Below, piece by piece: positions 5,471 through 8,534 of a stretch of DNA of 8,534 bases. Within the stretch, counting starts at the first letter, position 1, and each line of letters opens with the position of its first letter. Below the pieces are notes generated by a model. The model did no database searches, was not told the origin of the DNA, and worked only from the letters and a program-made list of their open reading frames with translations. The DNA lies in assembly GCA_022561415.1 (NCBI GenBank), contig JADFRH010000086.1, positions 1-8,534 on the forward strand, given 5' to 3'. This DNA comes from Planctomycetota bacterium. GTDB lineage: Bacteria > Planctomycetota > Phycisphaerae > UBA1845. Position numbers and translations under genes: made by a program.

Positions 5471-6670
5471 TCAATTTGTCGGTTCTGGACTGGGCGCAGA
5501 CGCAGCGCTCTCGACGAACTGTGTGCCGCACTCCGGGCAGCGGCCTGACGTTAGACCGAAGAGCAGATAGTCACACTTCGGGCATCGGGGCTCTTCGAGT
5601 CGGATCGAGATGCGGAGCTTGCAGCTCGCACAGACGGAGTCGCCGACGCCGATCATCTGCTTCTTGTTGCATCGTGGGCAGACGACCGAGATGCGCGACA
5701 GGTCGGCCGTGACGGACTCGTAATCGATGCGGCGATCGAACCGCGCGAAAACGACCAGTGCCAACGTTCCGCACGCGGTCACGATTCCACCGGCCGCGGC
5801 GAGTCGTTCTATCAAGCCGCTGTAGCCCAGCATTGGATAAAGTCGGTCGTCGATGACGAAGAGTTCAATCATCAAGGCCGTGCATACTGCGGCCACTAGG
5901 GTGCAGGTGCGCACCCATGCATGTTCGGGCGCAATCGTCGCACGGACACTGACGTTGGCGTGGGCAACGACCGTCGCAAGGATCAACAGGCCGCAGAAAA
6001 TGACGTATCCCGGATCGCTTCCCGTTCCGATCCAGATATCGATCAACCACATGCAGCAGGCGACCACGCCCGCGATCACACCGGCGTATCGCCAACGTCT
6101 AGGATCCGTCCATCCGCCCCCGACAAGGCACAAGACGGCAAACGCTCCCAAGACCGACAGCGCGGCACCGGTCTCTCCCCAGTTGTCTCGAATCTGCCCG
6201 CGGTTTTGGTTGTAGGGTAGCCAAACAGCGACGAGCCAAGCCGCGAAGGCAGCGATCGTAAACACGACGCCGGCTCGACCTGCCCAAGCGCCGTACGGTT
6301 TGCGCGCGAGAATTAGGAAACAAGGAACGAGGACGCAGATGCCGACACCCAGCCCCATCGTCCCGGCGATCTCGTTCTCGATGTTCAGCAAGAATACGTG
6401 GCGCGGAACTTCCCAGATGAGCAACATTGCCAGGAGGAACTCGACGACGACCGCACCCATGCCGAACAGCCCGGCCGATCGTGTCTCCTTGCGGTCTACC
6501 AAGCCGCCAACCGGGATCATGATGCCGCACGCGACGGCCGTGGTGAACCCCGTCCAAACAACGCGCCAGGCGAGGTACCGATTCACCGACAGAACGGCCA
6601 GCACCCCACCCGCAGCCGCCAAACCCAGCGACCAAAGCATGATTCGCATGTACACGTTTCGAGTCGGCAT
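5471..6670 (-). CDS. Polytopic membrane protein with C-terminal double zinc ribbon
   Basis: I do not recognise a named family. The protein has 399 residues. About ten hydrophobic helices are visible, roughly at 10-28, 36-56, 66-87, 104-122, 133-152, 166-185, 195-213, 221-240, 252-272 and 287-308. The soluble tail holds four CxxC knuckles: C331/C334 with C347/C350, and C363/C366 with C378/C381. These make two zinc ribbons, the second of the CPKCDYLLFGL..GRCPECG type widespread in Planctomycetota membrane proteins. An acidic/proline-rich tail ends it. AAGGA (6682-6686, minus) lies about 11 bases before the ATG, a long but usable spacing. It starts 33 bp after the 128-residue membrane protein gene and is probably co-transcribed with it. 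Function unknown; the ribbons suggest protein contacts or metal binding at the cytoplasmic face. Confidence 0.85.
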   Translation of the reverse strand: MPTRNVYMRIMLWSLGLAAAGGVLAVLSVNRYLAWRVVWTGFTTAVACGIMIPVGGLVDRKETRSAGLFGMGAVVVEFLLAMLLIWEVPRHVFLLNIENEIAGTMGLGVGICVLVPCFLILARKPYGAWAGRAGVVFTIAAFAAWLVAVWLPYNQNRGQIRDNWGETGAALSVLGAFAVLCLVGGGWTDPRRWRYAGVIAGVVACCMWLIDIWIGTGSDPGYVIFCGLLILATVVAHANVSVRATIAPEHAWVRTCTLVAAVCTALMIELFVIDDRLYPMLGYSGLIERLAAAGGIVTACGTLALVVFARFDRRIDYESVTADLSRISVVCPRCNKKQMIGVGDSVCASCKLRISIRLEEPRCPKCDYLLFGLTSGRCPECGTQFVESAASAPSPEPTN

Positions 6671-6703
6671 GAGCAGCCGCTTCCTTTCCGTGAGAACGGG
6701 AGA

Positions 6704-7090
6704 TCACAGCCGTGCGAACCACGACCACCAACAAATGCCGCTCATCACGACGAGCATGACGCCGACCACAATGAACTTACCAGGTTTTTCCACGGATATC
6801 TTCGCTAAGGCCGCCAATCCGGCACGTGGAAAGACCATGTACACGAAGCACTTGGCGCAGTAGCCCCAGCCGATGACGGTCAGGACCGTCGGCAGCCCGG
6901 TCCAGGTGTTGTGGAACGAAACGATGAGCAAACCGGCCGGGAGTGTTACGAGCGCAACGGCGAAGATGCCCGCCTCGCCTTGACCTCGCAACATGACAAA
7001 GAACTCGGCCCACACCCGCGGTTGCGCGATATGGGAAAGCCCAACCACAAGAAACGCGATCCCGAACATCATCTCAATCGACGATTCCAT
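6704..7090 (-). CDS. Small four-helix integral membrane protein, function unknown
   Basis: Unrecognised. The 128-residue protein has hydrophobic segments at about 3-21, 40-59, 64-87 and 105-125, with short loops. The first loop holds SHIAQPRVWAEFF (19-31). The third segment contains C78 and C81 (GYCAKCF), a CxxC inside a helix that could be a thiol or metal site. The start at 7090 is chosen because GGAAG lies 8 bases upstream. A longer in-frame version from 7165 would prefix a charged, non-conserved stretch and lacks a ribosome binding site. The stop is 33 bp before the start of the zinc-ribbon membrane protein gene, so both form one leftward unit. A role in envelope physiology is all that can be inferred. 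Confidence 0.8.
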   Translation of the reverse strand: MESSIEMMFGIAFLVVGLSHIAQPRVWAEFFVMLRGQGEAGIFAVALVTLPAGLLIVSFHNTWTGLPTVLTVIGWGYCAKCFVYMVFPRAGLAALAKISVEKPGKFIVVGVMLVVMSGICWWSWFARL

Positions 7091-7153
7091 CGTGTTTTCT
7101 TCCAACGTCAGAGAAAAGGAAGCGAAGCTCCGCCCACCATGACTCCACGGGCA

Positions 7154-7182
7154 TGGATAGCACACCTTGTGTTATTACTCAA
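7154..7182 (-). promoter_or_regulatory. Possible promoter for the membrane-protein pair
   Basis: On the minus strand TTGAGT (7182-7177) and TATCCA (7159-7154) are 17 bp apart, each matching four of six consensus positions. Transcription would start about 55-60 bases before the ATG at 7090. It is the best-spaced candidate in this direction, but weak. Confidence 0.3.
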
Positions 7183-7230
7183 TCCCTACTCTGGACCGGG
7201 CAACCCCGGCTTTGCACCATCGCACAACGT

Positions 7231-7259
7231 TTGGCACACGCTGCCCCAACGTGTATAAT
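7231..7259 (+). promoter_or_regulatory. Near-consensus sigma70-type promoter for the ATPase gene
   Basis: TTGGCA (7231-7236) and TATAAT (7254-7259) are separated by exactly 17 bp. The start would be near 7266, giving a leader of about 95 bases before the GTG at 7361. CAACGT occurs directly repeated at 7225-7230 and 7248-7253, flanking the -35 box and abutting the -10 box, a layout suited to a regulator. Confidence 0.7.
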
Positions 7260-7262
7260 CCA

Positions 7263-7298
7263 AGTAGCTAGATTACTACTAGTTCGAGCGTGGCGCTC
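7263..7298 (+). other. Leader stem-loops upstream of the ATPase gene
   Basis: AGTAG (7263-7267) with CTACT (7276-7280), and GAGCG (7286-7290) with CGCTC (7294-7298) around a three-base loop, form two small hairpins at the start of the predicted leader. Each stem is only 5 bp and no T-run follows. They may influence translation or be coincidence. Confidence 0.3.
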
Positions 7299-7360
7299 CG
7301 GTTATTCGACCCTGAGTCAGGCCGCAGATTCGCTGGACTTGATGTAGAATAGAGCAGACC

Positions 7361-8374
7361 GTGATTGAATCTATCCAATTCGAAAACTTCAAAGCCTTGC
7401 GCGACGCGAAACTTTCGCTTGGGCGTTTTACTCTAATCGTTGGACCAAACGGGAGTGGGAAGAGCACAGCTCTTCAGGCGCTGAAGACCTCACACGCCCC
7501 GCCCAATTATCAGTACGAGCACCTTGTGCATGTAAGTGGCAACGAACGCCAAACGCACAATGCCGTCATCCGCATTATGTGGTCCGATTCCGACAAGGGG
7601 TTTTCTTCAGAAGCTTCGTGGCAGCCCAATGGGCAGGCATTCTTGAAACACGCGCCGCCTTCAGGTGCCAGCGTTACGCAAGAGATCCGAAATCGCCTCA
7701 CTAACAACCTAGCGAAGAGCCGCACCTACTCTCTGGATGCGAACGAAATTGCTCTAGCAGTTCATCTAGATAAGAATATGGAGTTGGCCGAAAACGGTCA
7801 GGGGCTCGCAGGTGTGCTGGACCGACTTCGCGATCTGGAACCAGAGCGATTCGAAGCGCTAAACGATCAGCTGGGACGATGGATACCCGAGTTTGATCGA
7901 GTGTTGTTCGATACCCCCCAGAAAGGACATCGATCGATATTTCTTCGCACGCGACACGGGCGCAATCGCATCGCCGCCAGGGAATTGTCGCAAGGTACGC
8001 TCTTGGCGCTCGCCATGCTTACTCTTGCCTATCTTCCGGACCCGGCACCGTTCATCGGCTTTGAGGAACCCGATCGCGGCATTCATCCACGGTTGCTCCG
8101 AGACGTTCGCGATGCGCTTTACCGATTGGCGTATCCCGAGAACTACGGGGAAGACCGCGAGCCCGTTCAGGTTGTAGCGACAACACATTCACCGTACTTC
8201 GTTGATCTCTTCAAAGACCATCCGGAGGAGGTCATTATCGCCGAAAAGACCGGACAAGAGGCAAAGTTCATTCGTCTGGTCGATTTACCGAACGTAGACG
8301 AAATTCTCCGGGACGCGCACCTCGGTGACACGTGGTATGCCGGCGTCCTTGGCGGGGTTCCGAGCGGCTCGTGA
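7361..8374 (+). CDS. ABC/SMC-like AAA ATPase (AAA_21 type), probable defence-module ATPase
   Basis: Cytoplasmic P-loop ATPase of 337 residues. It opens with MIESIQFENFKAL, the usual first strand of RecF/SMC/OLD-like ATPases, which supports the GTG start at 7361 although the ribosome binding site is poor. Walker A is GPNGSGKST (28-36). The ABC signature is ELSQGT (208-213). The Walker B and D-loop region is FIGFEEPDRGIHP (231-243), with Glu235-Glu236 where Asp-Glu is classical, a variant seen in this group. The switch histidine is in TTHSPYFVD (H276). The middle (about 40-200) is compact, with no long coiled coil. The stop overlaps the GTG of the next gene, so the two are translationally coupled. 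Lower GC than the genes to the left suggests acquired DNA. Similar ATPases pair with TOPRIM nucleases in anti-phage systems; that role here is an inference. Confidence 0.88.
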   Translation: MIESIQFENFKALRDAKLSLGRFTLIVGPNGSGKSTALQALKTSHAPPNYQYEHLVHVSGNERQTHNAVIRIMWSDSDKGFSSEASWQPNGQAFLKHAPPSGASVTQEIRNRLTNNLAKSRTYSLDANEIALAVHLDKNMELAENGQGLAGVLDRLRDLEPERFEALNDQLGRWIPEFDRVLFDTPQKGHRSIFLRTRHGRNRIAARELSQGTLLALAMLTLAYLPDPAPFIGFEEPDRGIHPRLLRDVRDALYRLAYPENYGEDREPVQVVATTHSPYFVDLFKDHPEEVIIAEKTGQEAKFIRLVDLPNVDEILRDAHLGDTWYAGVLGGVPSGS

Positions 8375-8534
8375 AACTCGCCGTACTTAGCGAATCACCG
8401 GCGGACGAAGCTGCGGTTCGAGTTCTCGTTGATGGAATACTCGGTTATCCGTCTGAGCTAGTTGCCACCCCACGCCTGAGAACACGTGGTCGGCCGACCG
8501 TCGTCGACGATCTGCCGACGGTGCTACGCCACCT
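8371..8534 (+). CDS. Partial gene coupled to the ATPase, possible TOPRIM/DUF4276-like partner
   Basis: The GTG at 8371 overlaps the ATPase stop (GTGA), and the frame stays open to the window edge, giving about 54 residues. The N terminus reads as a hydrophobic strand followed by acidic residues, MKLAVLSESPADEAAVRVL, then a helix ending in VDGILG. A strand followed by E(G/S)xxxE and a helix is how TOPRIM-fold partners of OLD-like ATPases (DUF4276, RloB/AbiLii, AriB) begin. Only the first acidic motif is in the window; the later DxD motif needed to confirm TOPRIM lies outside. No separate ribosome binding site is needed because of the overlap. The real gene is sure; the family is a guess. Confidence 0.75.
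   Translation, partial: MKLAVLSESPADEAAVRVLVDGILGYPSELVATPRLRTRGRPTVVDDLPTVLRH

Noticed and set aside
7091..7165. Longer start for the small membrane protein
   Set aside because: The added residues are not membrane-like and a better ribosome binding site lies before the ATG at 7090; it would also run over the predicted promoter region.
1..8534. tRNA, rRNA, CRISPR array, IS element or transposase
   Set aside because: No T-arm consensus in any spacer, no regularly spaced repeats, and no transposase or integrase motif in any frame.

Overview
The window looks like a piece of a high-GC bacterial chromosome, most likely from the Planctomycetota (Phycisphaerae-like). Two things point there. One is the paired zinc ribbon with a CPxCxY..GLxSGRCPECG signature at the end of the membrane protein at 5471-6670. 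The other is the Ile-Pro-x-x-Ser-x-Trp-Gly plus hydrophobic tail on the secreted peptidase at 3606-5243, a sorting-signal style common in that group. The taxonomic call is an inference from protein style, not from a marker-gene comparison.

Left to right: the 5' 265 codons of pheS (Phe-tRNA synthetase alpha subunit) run leftwards off the window edge (1-795, minus). A 345-bp gene-poor spacer with several inverted repeats follows. Then comes a compact arsenic cassette on the plus strand: a Cys-rich ArsR-family repressor (about 1176-1568), with a promoter and an overlapping dyad operator at its start, and arsM, an As(III) S-adenosylmethionine methyltransferase (1589-2449), 20 bp downstream. After a 144-bp gap holding a strong hairpin lies a nitrilase-superfamily C-N hydrolase (2594-3445) that keeps the catalytic Glu and Cys but has Met where the catalytic Lys is expected. 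Next is a secreted M14 zinc carboxypeptidase with a signal peptide, a beta-rich regulatory-like domain and an IPTL-CTERM-like C-terminal anchor (3606-5243).

The convergent spacer 5244-5470 holds two stem-loops, one with a GNRA-type loop, that probably end transcripts from both sides. The minus strand then carries a two-gene membrane-protein unit: a 128-residue four-helix protein (6704-7090) followed 33 bp later by a roughly ten-helix protein with a double zinc ribbon (5471-6670). A divergent control region (7091-7360) has a near-consensus sigma70-type promoter facing right.

That promoter drives a compact ABC/SMC-like AAA ATPase (7361-8374) whose stop overlaps, in a GTGA junction, the start of a second gene (8371 to the edge). 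The second protein begins with a short strand and an E-S-P-A-D-E motif resembling TOPRIM/DUF4276-type or RloB-type partners. This AAA + TOPRIM-like pair sits in visibly more AT-rich DNA and resembles ATPase-plus-nuclease phage-defence modules of the OLD/PARIS/AbiL type. It is the most interesting part of the window, but the second gene is cut off after about 54 codons.
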